Shown in pieces: positions 7,820-15,089 of a DNA stretch of 64,000 nucleotides. The notes beneath the pieces are model-generated. The model was not told where the DNA came from, searched no databases, and saw nothing but the letters and a program-made list of their open reading frames with translations. A program made the translations under genes and the position numbers. The DNA is taken from NCBI RefSeq assembly GCF_026651855.1, contig NZ_CP093280.1, positions 7,152,501 through 7,216,500 of the forward strand, in the 5' to 3' direction. The DNA comes from Pseudomonas silvicola (GTDB lineage: Bacteria; Pseudomonadota; Gammaproteobacteria; Pseudomonadales; Pseudomonadaceae). Numbering within the stretch: the stretch's first letter is position 1; each line of letters begins with the position of its first letter.

Positions 7820-9062
7820 TACCGCACGCCCCAACGCCGCACTGACCACCCTGTGCGTGTGTGCCTATCTGGCGTTCTCCCTGCAGCAGGTGGTGATCGG
7901 CCACGGGCTGGCCGTTGGCCTGTCGCTGGGCTCCATGCTGCTGCGCGCGTTCGCGCTGTGCACCAGCGCCTGGATGCTCTGGCACCATGGCGTGCCCAAG
8001 GTGCTGCGCGGCCCGGCCTGGGCAATAGCCCTGTGCCTGGTGGTGCTGGTGGTGTCCACCCTGACCTCGCCACGCCTGGGCATTGCCCTGCGCTTCGCCC
8101 CGCGCTATGGCCTGGAGCTGCTGTTGTTATGGAGCATGCTCAACCTCTGCGTGGCCTTTCCCGCCTTCGCCCGCGCCGCCGCGCTGGCGTCGGTGGTGAT
8201 CCTGTGGCTGGGCCTGCTGCTGGGGCTGGCGGTGCACCTGGACGCTCCCGGTGCGCGGCCAGCGGCCCTGCTGTTCTACCCACAGGAAACGCTGGACCGC
8301 TACCTGCCCAGGTCCTCCGGGCTCTATGAGCACCCGGCGCTGTTCGCCGCCACGGCGGTCATGAGCCTGGCCATGGCCCTGCACCTGCGCAACCTGCACG
8401 GGTGCTCGCGCGGCACGCTGCTGCTGGCCCTGGTCGGCTGCCTGCTGGCGCTGTTGGCAAGCGGTGCGCGCAACCCGCTGCTGGGCCTGGGGGTGCTCGC
8501 CCTGGCAGTATCATGGCGTGTGCGTGGGCGCCCGTACGCACGTCGCTTCGCCATCGTCGCGGGCCTGGTGCTGGCCCTGCTCGTGGCCTGGATCACCTTC
8601 GACCGCCTGGCCGAACTGACCAGCGCTACCCACGAAAGCTCCCTGACCGCCTTTACCCTGGGCCGCACCTATATCTGGGCCGCGGCCTGGCAGGCCTGGC
8701 TGAGCCACCCTCTGTTCGGCCTGGGATCGGGAGTATTCCAGTTCCTGTTGCCGGACTTTGCCGGTGGCCGCTTCCCCCGCGGCGAACTGCACGCCCATAA
8801 CCTGTTGCTTGCACTGCTGTCGGAACTGGGCCTGGCCGGTGCGTTCGGTTTCATCGCCCTGGGCCTGGCCCTGTGGCGCCCCTGGCTGGCCCCCGCGACG
8901 CCTGGGCGCGGCTGGGCGCTGGTCACCCTGCTGGTACTGCTTGCGTTTGGCCTGTTTGATTACTATGTGCCGTTTTACTGCTTCGCCTTGCATGCCACCC
9001 TGATGGTCGGGCTGCTCTACGCGCGCCTGGGCCAGCCACAGGCAGGCACACCATGGCCCTGA
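7812..9062 (+). CDS. O-antigen ligase family protein (WaaL/Wzy_C domain)
   Basis: A 416-residue protein with roughly 11-12 membrane helices. It contains the Wzy_C-type motif ASGARNPLLGLGVL (about residues 216-229) and, after a periplasmic loop, GLGSGVFQFLLPD and the characteristic ELHAHNLLLALLSELGLAG (about 322-340). These are typical of enzymes that ligate or polymerise undecaprenyl-linked glycans. It is the second polymerase/ligase-like gene in the operon, so one may polymerise and the other ligate. The start overlaps the upstream gene by 8 bases and the end overlaps the next gene by 10. Confidence 0.82.
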   Translation: MRDTARPNAALTTLCVCAYLAFSLQQVVIGHGLAVGLSLGSMLLRAFALCTSAWMLWHHGVPKVLRGPAWAIALCLVVLVVSTLTSPRLGIALRFAPRYGLELLLLWSMLNLCVAFPAFARAAALASVVILWLGLLLGLAVHLDAPGARPAALLFYPQETLDRYLPRSSGLYEHPALFAATAVMSLAMALHLRNLHGCSRGTLLLALVGCLLALLASGARNPLLGLGVLALAVSWRVRGRPYARRFAIVAGLVLALLVAWITFDRLAELTSATHESSLTAFTLGRTYIWAAAWQAWLSHPLFGLGSGVFQFLLPDFAGGRFPRGELHAHNLLLALLSELGLAGAFGFIALGLALWRPWLAPATPGRGWALVTLLVLLAFGLFDYYVPFYCFALHATLMVGLLYARLGQPQAGTPWP

Positions 9063-10267
9063 TACGCTGGGCGCACCGTGCGCAAGGGCTGGCCACACGC
9101 GGCTTTCCGTTCATGATACGGCGCTCCACGCGTACCCCCATGGGGCGCCTGCGCGCGATGGCCAGGGCTGAGTGGTTCGCCAGGCTGCCGCTCGGCCAAC
9201 GCTGGTTCTTGTGGCTGGGCATGACGGTGGCGTGGCCGCTGGGCGCCCTGCTGCAGACTGCCCGACAGCTACGAATGGACCCGCTGCGCCAGCAGCCACG
9301 GCTGGCCCGACTGCGCCACGGGGCGCGGATGCTGACGATGGCCTTGCTGCATAACGTGCCGCCGCTGGAGTTCAGTGCCTACCGCCTGTGGGAACCCGGG
9401 CGCAGGGCCCTGGCAGGCGACTTTCTGTACTGGCCTGAACTGGGCGTGCTTAATGCCCTCAACCGCCATCGCGGCGCCGTGCAGGACGATGTGCAGGACA
9501 AAGCCCGTTTCGCCGAGCTGTGTACCACCCATGGCCTGCCTTGCATTCCCACCCTCGCCGTATTTACCCAAGGTCGCCAGCCAGTACCGGCAGCCCCCTT
9601 CGTGCCAGACCAGGCCCGCCTGTGGGTCAAGGACCTGGCCGGCAGCCAGGGCAGCGGGGCCGAGCATTGGCAATTGCACGCCGGGCAGTATCAAGACCGC
9701 CAAGGGCGGCGCCTGACACCTGTGGGCCTTGCCGAACGCTGGCAGGGACAAGACTGTATCGTGCAGCCCTGGGTGCCGAACCACCCGGAACTGGCCGCCC
9801 TGTCCAACGGCCCGTTGCTGGCAGTGCGCATCATCACCGGCCTGGACCGCACGGGCCAGGTGCACATCATTGCCACGCTGCTGGCACTGCCCTGGGGCCG
9901 ACCCGGTGAGCGCCAGCCGAAAATCCTGTGCGCCATTGATACAGCCACGGGGCGCCTGACCCGTGCGCTACTGGCGGGCACCACGCCCGTCGCGGTTCAT
10001 CCGGATAGCAACGCGCCCCTCGTCGATACCCTTATCCCCCATTGGCCATCCTGCCTGGAACTGGTTCAACGCGCCCATGCCGGAGCATTCGACCGTTTTG
10101 TATTCCTGGGCTGGGACGTGGCCGTGACCGACGACGGCCCCCTGCTGATCGAGGCCAACACCGGCTGGGGTGCCCTGCATCACCAGAGGCTCGATGGCAG
10201 GCCGCTGGGCGACACCCCATTCGCCACCATTGCCCTGGAGCAGCTGGAGCACGCCGCATGCGATTGA
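9053..10267 (+). CDS. Sugar-transfer-associated ATP-grasp protein
   Basis: A 404-residue protein resembling the ATPgrasp_ST family, ATP-grasp enzymes repeatedly found in polysaccharide clusters. The segments RLWVKDLAGSQGSGA (about residues 187-201), CIVQPWVPNHPEL and, near the C-terminus, FLGWDVAVTDDGPLLIEANTGWG fit the ATP- and metal-binding parts of the fold. ATP-grasp enzymes ligate a carboxylate to an amine or thiol through an acyl phosphate. The substrate of this subfamily is not known. Positioned between a glycan ligase and the lasso-cyclase-like gene, with 10-base overlaps on both sides, it could serve either pathway. The N-terminal 80 residues are basic and may be membrane-associated. 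Confidence 0.75.
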   Translation: MALIRWAHRAQGLATRGFPFMIRRSTRTPMGRLRAMARAEWFARLPLGQRWFLWLGMTVAWPLGALLQTARQLRMDPLRQQPRLARLRHGARMLTMALLHNVPPLEFSAYRLWEPGRRALAGDFLYWPELGVLNALNRHRGAVQDDVQDKARFAELCTTHGLPCIPTLAVFTQGRQPVPAAPFVPDQARLWVKDLAGSQGSGAEHWQLHAGQYQDRQGRRLTPVGLAERWQGQDCIVQPWVPNHPELAALSNGPLLAVRIITGLDRTGQVHIIATLLALPWGRPGERQPKILCAIDTATGRLTRALLAGTTPVAVHPDSNAPLVDTLIPHWPSCLELVQRAHAGAFDRFVFLGWDVAVTDDGPLLIEANTGWGALHHQRLDGRPLGDTPFATIALEQLEHAACD

Positions 10268-12114
10268 TCTGTGGCTTCACCCACATGAATGGCCAGGCAG
10301 CCGAGGCCGAGCGGCTGGAGCGGATGATCCAAGCCATGATCGAGCCAGGCCTGAGCCCCCACATCGCCCGCCATCTCGACGGCCCAACGGCGCTGGCCAT
10401 GCTGGATTTCAGCCAGGTGGCAGGTGAATTGCCGCAAGGCGCCGACGGCCTGGTACTGGCCGCCGACGCACAGATCCACGAGCCACGCGGCGACAGCGAG
10501 GCGTTGCTGCTTGCCGCGCTGCAAACCCAGCGGCCTGAAGCCGTCGGCCAGTTGATCGGTGACTTCGGCGCGGCCGCCTGGCACCCCGGTTCCGGGAGCC
10601 TGATCTGCGTGCGCGATGCCATGGGTGTCCGGCCGTTTTTCTTCATCCACCAGCCCGGCGAGTGCTTCGCCTTTGCTTCATTGCCCAGGGGGCTGCATGC
10701 CGCCGCGTTCATCCCCCGGGCGCTGGATCACGATTATCTGCTGGCTGAACTGGCGGGCCATGGCCTGGGGCCGGAGCGTTCGCTGTTTCAAGGGATCGAA
10801 CGCCTGGCGCCCGGGCAATGGTTACGGGTGTCCCCCCAAGGGGTGGAACGCCGGTGGCACTGGCGGCTGGACCGGACCGAGGGCGGACGCCACCGCGGCA
10901 CCCCGCAACAGGCCGCCGCGCAACTGGCCACGCTGGTCACCGAAGCCGTGCGTTGCCGCCTGCCTGCCACCGGCGACGCCGCCGCACACCTCAGCGGTGG
11001 CCTGGACTCATCTTCGCTGGCGATCATCGCCGCACGCCTGCTGGGCGAAACACAACGCTCGTTGCGGGGGTATTCGTTCCTGCCTTCATACATCGAGGGT
11101 GTGAGGCTTGAAGGTGAAGGCCCCTACGTCGACGCCGCCCTGGGCCAGGCGCCCAACATCCTGTCACAGCCCATTCGCATCACCGATGCGGCCGCCTACA
11201 TCCTGCCGCAGATGGACCCAGACCAACTGGTACCTTGCGACCCTGCGTTTCCGGAAATGCAGGTATGCGCCGATACGGCGCGCCACGGCATCACGACTAT
11301 CCTGTCGGGCTGGGGCGGGGACGAAGGCCCGACCTTCAACGGCAGGGGGGCACTGGCCGAGGCATTCCTGCACGGACGCTGGAGGTACCTGGCTGGGGAG
11401 TTCAAGGCCCTGGCCCGGGTACGCGGCATGAACACGCTGGCCATCCTGCGCGCCGAACTGCTGCCCTACCTGCTGCCTGAGCGCTTTTACCGCTGGTGGG
11501 AACACTGGGGGAAAGGTACGCCTTATGCCCGTCACAGGGCCGCCAAACAGCCCCTGCTCAAGGCAGGGCGGGGAATCGGTCAGCCGTCAGGCGCGTTGAC
11601 GGCCAGTGCCCTGGAAAACCGCTGGCAACTCCTGAATGCCCATCATCTGGCCAAGCGCTGCGAGCATTGGGCGCTGCTGGGGGCCAGGCATGGGGTGGCA
11701 TTTGCCTATCCCCTGCGCGACCGCAGGGTGGTGGAGTTCGCGTGGTCTTTGCCCAGCACGATGTTTCTGCGCGGCGGCTGGAAACGCCGGGTGTTTCGCG
11801 ATGCAATGGCCGCCGTACTGCCGGCGCAGATTCGCTGGCGCCACACCAAGCTCACGCCCTTTCCCGAAGCCCTGTGGCTGCAAACCCTGCAGCGTGAAGC
11901 GCTGCAACGTCACATGGCTGAAATCGCCGACCACGCACAGGCCGCCGCATTGTTTGACCTGGACGCGATCGCGCAGCGCATCGCCAGCCTGCCGCCAGCC
12001 GAGCAGGCCGCGCGGCTTGCCCTCGCCGAAGAGAACAGCCGCATGGCCAGTGCTGGCGCCGGTGTGCCTCTAAGCATCCTGCATGCCACGGTCTACCTCA
12101 AACAGCACCCCTGA
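10258..12114 (+). CDS. Lasso-peptide cyclase-like asparagine synthetase homologue (C protein)
   Basis: A 618-residue AsnB homologue with a degenerate glutaminase half. It has MRLICG instead of Cys at position 2, the NGEIYN motif is missing, and GDSEALL replaces GDTE. The synthetase half is intact: PP-loop HLSGGLDSSS (about residues 244-253) and LSGWGGDEG (about 349-357), with the GWGGDEG form common in lasso cyclases. Such enzymes adenylate an Asp/Glu side chain and let the Gly1 amine close the macrolactam. It overlaps the ATP-grasp gene by 10 bases, so it is transcribed with the glycan operon. It converges on a small precursor gene 16 bases away. The assignment to that precursor is inference. 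Confidence 0.78.
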   Translation: MRLICGFTHMNGQAAEAERLERMIQAMIEPGLSPHIARHLDGPTALAMLDFSQVAGELPQGADGLVLAADAQIHEPRGDSEALLLAALQTQRPEAVGQLIGDFGAAAWHPGSGSLICVRDAMGVRPFFFIHQPGECFAFASLPRGLHAAAFIPRALDHDYLLAELAGHGLGPERSLFQGIERLAPGQWLRVSPQGVERRWHWRLDRTEGGRHRGTPQQAAAQLATLVTEAVRCRLPATGDAAAHLSGGLDSSSLAIIAARLLGETQRSLRGYSFLPSYIEGVRLEGEGPYVDAALGQAPNILSQPIRITDAAAYILPQMDPDQLVPCDPAFPEMQVCADTARHGITTILSGWGGDEGPTFNGRGALAEAFLHGRWRYLAGEFKALARVRGMNTLAILRAELLPYLLPERFYRWWEHWGKGTPYARHRAAKQPLLKAGRGIGQPSGALTASALENRWQLLNAHHLAKRCEHWALLGARHGVAFAYPLRDRRVVEFAWSLPSTMFLRGGWKRRVFRDAMAAVLPAQIRWRHTKLTPFPEALWLQTLQREALQRHMAEIADHAQAAALFDLDAIAQRIASLPPAEQAARLALAEENSRMASAGAGVPLSILHATVYLKQHP

Positions 12115-12130
12115 CGGCAGGCCCCTCGTT

Positions 12131-12295
12131 TCAGGAAGCCGGGCCGGCGCTGAACGTCGTTTCGTTGGGAAAGCCGAACTTGGCGCCCTCGGTCAGGCTT
12201 TGAATGCTCTGGTCCTGCACGGTCGGCGTGACCCATGGCTTCCTGGGGGCGAGGGTTTCGTCTACCACGGTTTCAGCGGGAGTGTCGGAATGCAC
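12131..12295 (-). CDS. Predicted lasso-peptide precursor (A peptide)
   Basis: A 54-residue peptide starting at a GTG that has an AAGGA Shine-Dalgarno (12304-12308) eight bases upstream. The frame is open further upstream, but that extension lacks a comparable site. The 36-residue leader contains RKPWVTPTV, the kind of Lys-Pro-aromatic/Pro recognition motif bound by PqqD-like RRE proteins, and ends in Leu-Thr-Glu. Thr therefore occupies the conserved -2 position. The predicted core GAKFGFPNETTFSAGPAS has Gly at 1 and Glu at 9, which fits a nine-residue macrolactam ring with a nine-residue tail. The C-terminal residue is Ser, a possible kinase target. B1, B2, kinase and cyclase homologues are all nearby. 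Confidence 0.82.
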   Translation of the reverse strand: MHSDTPAETVVDETLAPRKPWVTPTVQDQSIQSLTEGAKFGFPNETTFSAGPAS

Positions 12296-12303
12296 GAGCT
12301 CTA

Positions 12304-12308
12304 TCCTT
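12304..12308 (-). promoter_or_regulatory. Shine-Dalgarno that fixes the precursor GTG start
   Basis: On the minus strand AAGGA lies eight bases before the GTG at 12295. No other in-frame start nearby has a match this good, so it decides the leader length (36 residues). Confidence 0.7.
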
Positions 12309-12319
12309 GGGCAAACACG

Positions 12320-12338
12320 GTCGCGGCCTATCCGCGAC
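12320..12338 (-). promoter_or_regulatory. Stem-loop in the 5' leader of the lasso precursor gene
   Basis: A perfect 7-bp inverted repeat, GTCGCGG and CCGCGAC, with a 5-base loop lies just upstream of the ribosome-binding site of the precursor gene. There is no T-run after it in the minus direction, so it looks more like an mRNA-stabilising or processing hairpin than a terminator. Confidence 0.5.
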
Positions 12339-12418
12339 TGAAGAAGCGCCACGCTAACTGATTGCAATTGGCTATTCAAGCAGGCCGCCGCGGCACGCTG
12401 GCCACGGCGCCCCGCACC

Positions 12419-12997
12419 TCAGGCCGGCGAGGGATAAACCCCCTCCAGGCACACGTAGTAACCCATGGTCAGGAACGGCTGGCGGTTTTCGTGCGCCTGC
12501 ACCTGGTTGTTGACCCCGCCTGCATAAGCGATCGCCTGCGGATGCAACGTGGTGTTGAAATGCTGGCCGGTCAGGTAAGCCGGCATGACCGACCCGGCAT
12601 TGCCATTGAGTACCAGCGGCCGTCCCAGCCACGACGTGCCGGCCGCAGGCGTCGCCAGGGTGGCCTCGGCGACCGTGGCCAGTTTGGCCAGTTGCAGCGT
12701 CAGCGTGTGCACGTGCGCCGGCAACTGCGCCACGCTCAGCGCTACGCCCGCGCTACCATACTGACTACCCAGCGTACGTGACGTCAGGCCCGGGCCAGTA
12801 CCGGTGCCCAGTACTGCGTACGCCTGCAGGTTGGGGATCTGGAAATTCGACGTGCCGTCGCCGCCAAAGGCGATACCCAGTACCGAATACAGTACCGAAT
12901 ACTGCGAAATCGCCAGGGCCCTCCCGTCGCAGAGTATCCAGCCTTGCGGCTCGAAACCAAAGGCGAATGCCCTCACTTCACCAATGAATCCATCCAT
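12419..12997 (-). CDS. Tail-Collar domain protein (type 1, downstream triplet)
   Basis: A 192-residue protein of the phage Tail Collar / 'microcystin-dependent protein' family. It has the family pattern GEVRAFAFGFEPQGWILCDGR at the N-terminus, LYSVLGIAFGG, FQIPNLQ, a central LPAHVH segment and the ending HENRQPFLTMGYYVC near the C-terminus. A Shine-Dalgarno AGGAG precedes the ATG. It is the last of three consecutive collar genes and lies 123 bases upstream of the lasso precursor. Its closest partner in the window is the 191-residue protein at 17479, which shares the ending YPSP. The role of free-standing collar proteins is not established. Confidence 0.88.
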   Translation of the reverse strand: MDGFIGEVRAFAFGFEPQGWILCDGRALAISQYSVLYSVLGIAFGGDGTSNFQIPNLQAYAVLGTGTGPGLTSRTLGSQYGSAGVALSVAQLPAHVHTLTLQLAKLATVAEATLATPAAGTSWLGRPLVLNGNAGSVMPAYLTGQHFNTTLHPQAIAYAGGVNNQVQAHENRQPFLTMGYYVCLEGVYPSPA

Positions 12998-13011
12998 CTG
13001 CTGAACTCCTG

Positions 13012-13554
13012 TTACGGCCGGCTCGGATAAATGCCCGACAGTGAAATGATGTAATTCAACGCAACCACAGGCATGAGGTTCTCGTGCGCCTGATTCTGCC
13101 CGGCAAGGCCCAGGGTACCCGGAATGGTGACGGCGGCAGTCGCCTCACTCGCGGCCTTGCTGCCCTCCACATACAGCACGGCTGGGCTGGCGACAGCAGC
13201 GAAGGTCACGCCTGAACCCGCGGTGGCCGTGGTGCCCGTGGTACCCGCCGTGGTCAGGCTGTGGGTATGAGGTGGCAGGTTGGGCTCAAGCAAGGTCACC
13301 GTTTCGGTACCGCCCAGGCTACCCAGCACCTTGGGGCTCAGGCCAGTACCCGTGCCTTGGCCCACCGGAACGCGGCCGCGCAGGTCGGGCAAGCCGAAGG
13401 TGGTGATGCCATCGCCGCCGTAGACCGTGCCCAGCAAGGAGAACAGCACTTCGTTCTGGGCAATGTTCACCAGGCTTCCATCACACAGATGCCAGTTCAC
13501 GGGCACGCGAGCACCCGCGAACAACCGAACCTCACCAACGTATGGATCAGACAT
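13012..13554 (-). CDS. Tail-Collar domain protein (type 2, downstream triplet)
   Basis: A 180-residue family member beginning MSDPYVGEVRLFAG, with WHLCDGS, LLGTVYGGDG, FGLPDLRGRVPVG and LPPHTHSL. It ends in ALNYIISLSGIYPSRP. The threonine- and alanine-rich central segment (about residues 100-150) is low in complexity, as in other members. A good ribosome-binding site (GGAGGG) lies upstream. It is separated by 14 and 24 bases from its collar neighbours, so the three are one transcription unit. It pairs with the 188-residue protein at 18071, which begins MSDPYIGEIRLFAG. Confidence 0.88.
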   Translation of the reverse strand: MSDPYVGEVRLFAGARVPVNWHLCDGSLVNIAQNEVLFSLLGTVYGGDGITTFGLPDLRGRVPVGQGTGTGLSPKVLGSLGGTETVTLLEPNLPPHTHSLTTAGTTGTTATAGSGVTFAAVASPAVLYVEGSKAASEATAAVTIPGTLGLAGQNQAHENLMPVVALNYIISLSGIYPSRP

Positions 13555-13578
13555 TCATGTTCCCTCCTGTGGAAATGA

Positions 13579-14112
13579 TCATGACCGTGGCGGATAAAGA
13601 CCTTGCACGGCGATGCAGGGGTTGAGCACCTGGTAGGGCTGCAGATTGTTGTGCGGCGTACCGGTGCCACTGGAGGACACGCTGCCGGGGTTGAGGGGCA
13701 CGGGGGACGCGCCTGGCGCGGCGAACGCCGAAGGGGCTGTGATGGAACCGCTGCCCCCCACCGATGCGATCGTGCCCGCCGCCGGGCTTGCCGCCGTGCC
13801 AACCGTGCTGGCCACGTTCAAGGAATGGCTGTGGGGCGGCATCTGCGCCGTGGTCAGCGTTACCGTTTCGACCCCGGCAACCTGGCCGAGGCTGTAGTTG
13901 GGGTCGCTCAGGCTGCGACTGACCACGGTACGGCCACGCAGGTCGGGAAGCTGGAAGGTGGTTGAGCCGTTGCCACCGTAGGAGGTGCCGAGCAAGGCGA
14001 ACAGGGCCTGGTTGGTACTGATCGATAGCGTTCGGCCGTCGCAGGGCAGCCACCCTTGCGGAGCGAAGTCAAAGGGGAACCAACGAATCTCACCCAAAAA
14101 GAAATCTGACAT
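13579..14112 (-). CDS. Tail-Collar domain protein (type 3, downstream triplet)
   Basis: A 177-residue protein beginning MSDFFLGEIRWFPFDFAPQG, with WLPCDGRTL, LLGTSYGGNG, FQLPDLRGRT and MPPHSHSL. It ends in CIAVQGLYPPRS. A strong AAGGAG Shine-Dalgarno lies six bases before the ATG. It is the first gene of the downstream triplet, after a 211-base gap from the B2 gene that probably holds its promoter. Its paralogue in the other triplet is the protein at 18669 (MSDAFLGEIRWFAFGFAPQG), so the two triplets are in the same type order. Confidence 0.88.
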   Translation of the reverse strand: MSDFFLGEIRWFPFDFAPQGWLPCDGRTLSISTNQALFALLGTSYGGNGSTTFQLPDLRGRTVVSRSLSDPNYSLGQVAGVETVTLTTAQMPPHSHSLNVASTVGTAASPAAGTIASVGGSGSITAPSAFAAPGASPVPLNPGSVSSSGTGTPHNNLQPYQVLNPCIAVQGLYPPRS

Positions 14113-14323
14113 GCTTCACTCCTTTCCCTGGAAATGGCTGGACGTGTCGAATGCAGTGAAAACAGCTAGCTGCCATTATGGTGTAGCGGATTTTTGGCCG
14201 CCGTCCAGCGCCATCGTACCGTTGGCGCCCCACCCCCTTCGCGTTGCCATGACGGCCGACACGACCCCACCCGTGCGCAGTACAGCTCGCTGACCAGCCA
14301 GCGCACGCAGAAGACAGCTGCCG
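14113..14323. other. 211-base gap between B2 gene and collar triplet
   Basis: No open frame with a plausible ribosome-binding site was found on either strand. Apart from the AAGGAG site of the downstream collar gene nothing specific is visible. The size suggests a promoter for the downstream collar triplet and precursor gene. Confidence 0.4.
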
Positions 14324-14770
14324 CTAAGGGGGTGGAGTGAAGCCGGCCAGTTCAGTGTAGCCTGGGCGAAACGCCATGCCGATCACCCCTACGCCGCTGG
14401 CTGTGAGCCACGCATGGGCTTTCATCTGTCGGCCTTCGGCGAGGGCCATCCCCAGGTGAAGCGTGGACACGATGCCGCGCCGTTGAAGCATGGCCTTGGC
14501 GGCGAGCGCCTGGGGCAGACACGCAAGACGCAGGGGTAGACGACGCGCAGCACGCTCCACCGCTCGACCCACCTGGGGCAGCAAGGGCATCGCCTGAATG
14601 CCTGGGTCGACCGCCTGCGCGGGGCCACCTGTGGCGCCGCAACGCGCCGCGATCCAGCGAAATGGCAAAACCTTGAGCGCGACTGCTGCCAGCACCAGCC
14701 AGACGGCTGCCTCGGCCGTCAGGCGCCGCGTGGCCCACGGCCCGGCCCGGAAGCTACGCCAACGGCTCAT
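14324..14770 (-). CDS. Lasso-peptide B2 leader protease (transglutaminase-like)
   Basis: A 148-residue protein of the Transglut_core3 family (lasso biosynthesis B2), which cleaves the leader from the precursor. The catalytic-type Cys lies in LRLACLPQALA (Cys84) and the catalytic His in KAHAWLTASGVGVIG (His119). The pattern C..(Q/R)A followed by AHAWL is diagnostic for the family. Start MSRWRS overlaps the end of the B1 gene by 17 bases. A longer in-frame extension reads through B1 coding sequence and is rejected. Residues 20-37 are hydrophobic, a feature of some B2 proteins. The third catalytic residue (Asp) is not clear by eye. Confidence 0.88.
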   Translation of the reverse strand: MSRWRSFRAGPWATRRLTAEAAVWLVLAAVALKVLPFRWIAARCGATGGPAQAVDPGIQAMPLLPQVGRAVERAARRLPLRLACLPQALAAKAMLQRRGIVSTLHLGMALAEGRQMKAHAWLTASGVGVIGMAFRPGYTELAGFTPPP

Positions 14771-15089
14771 CGGCGACACTGACCAACCCACGCTGCTGCA
14801 AGGCCAGGAGAAAAGCCTGCACTTCCTGGCTCGCCACCGCGGGAGCCACCTCGTACTCGGCGACGAGGGATTGCACCAGGCTCTGGACGCTGGTCGGCGT
14901 CGCCAGCAGTTCCCAGATGCGCGCTCCCACCTCATTGAGGTTGAAATAACGGCCCCGTTCGACACTCATCATCAACAGTTCATCGCCCGAGGCTGCCGCC
15001 AACAGGCCGTCGTTGCGCTTGTAAACACCTTGCCAAAGCCGTGCTGCGTCCATCCACTCATTCTCCGTTGGTCTATCGCTGATCCGCAT
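14754..15089 (-). CDS. PqqD-like RiPP recognition element protein (lasso B1)
   Basis: A 111-residue PqqD-family protein that should bind the precursor leader and present it to the B2 protease and cyclase. The core pattern SVERGRYFNLNEVGARIWELL (split around residues 42-62) and AFLLALQQRGLV (about 92-103) match the RRE fold of lasso B1 proteins. The start codon overlaps the sulfotransferase stop (TGATG), giving one-base coupling. The ~25 residues before the RRE core are an extension of unknown role. Binding would be expected at the RKPWVTPTV part of the precursor leader; this is inferred from family behaviour. Confidence 0.9.
   Translation of the reverse strand: MRISDRPTENEWMDAARLWQGVYKRNDGLLAAASGDELLMMSVERGRYFNLNEVGARIWELLATPTSVQSLVQSLVAEYEVAPAVASQEVQAFLLALQQRGLVSVADEPLA

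Noticed and set aside
12131-12379. Longer 82-residue version of the lasso precursor
   Set aside because: The extra 28 residues have no good ribosome-binding site and run through the 5' hairpin. The GTG at 12295 has a well-placed AAGGA and gives a leader of usual length.
14771-14965. N-terminal extension of the B2 protease
   Set aside because: The extension reads through B1 coding sequence in another frame. The ATG at 14770 gives the family-typical length.
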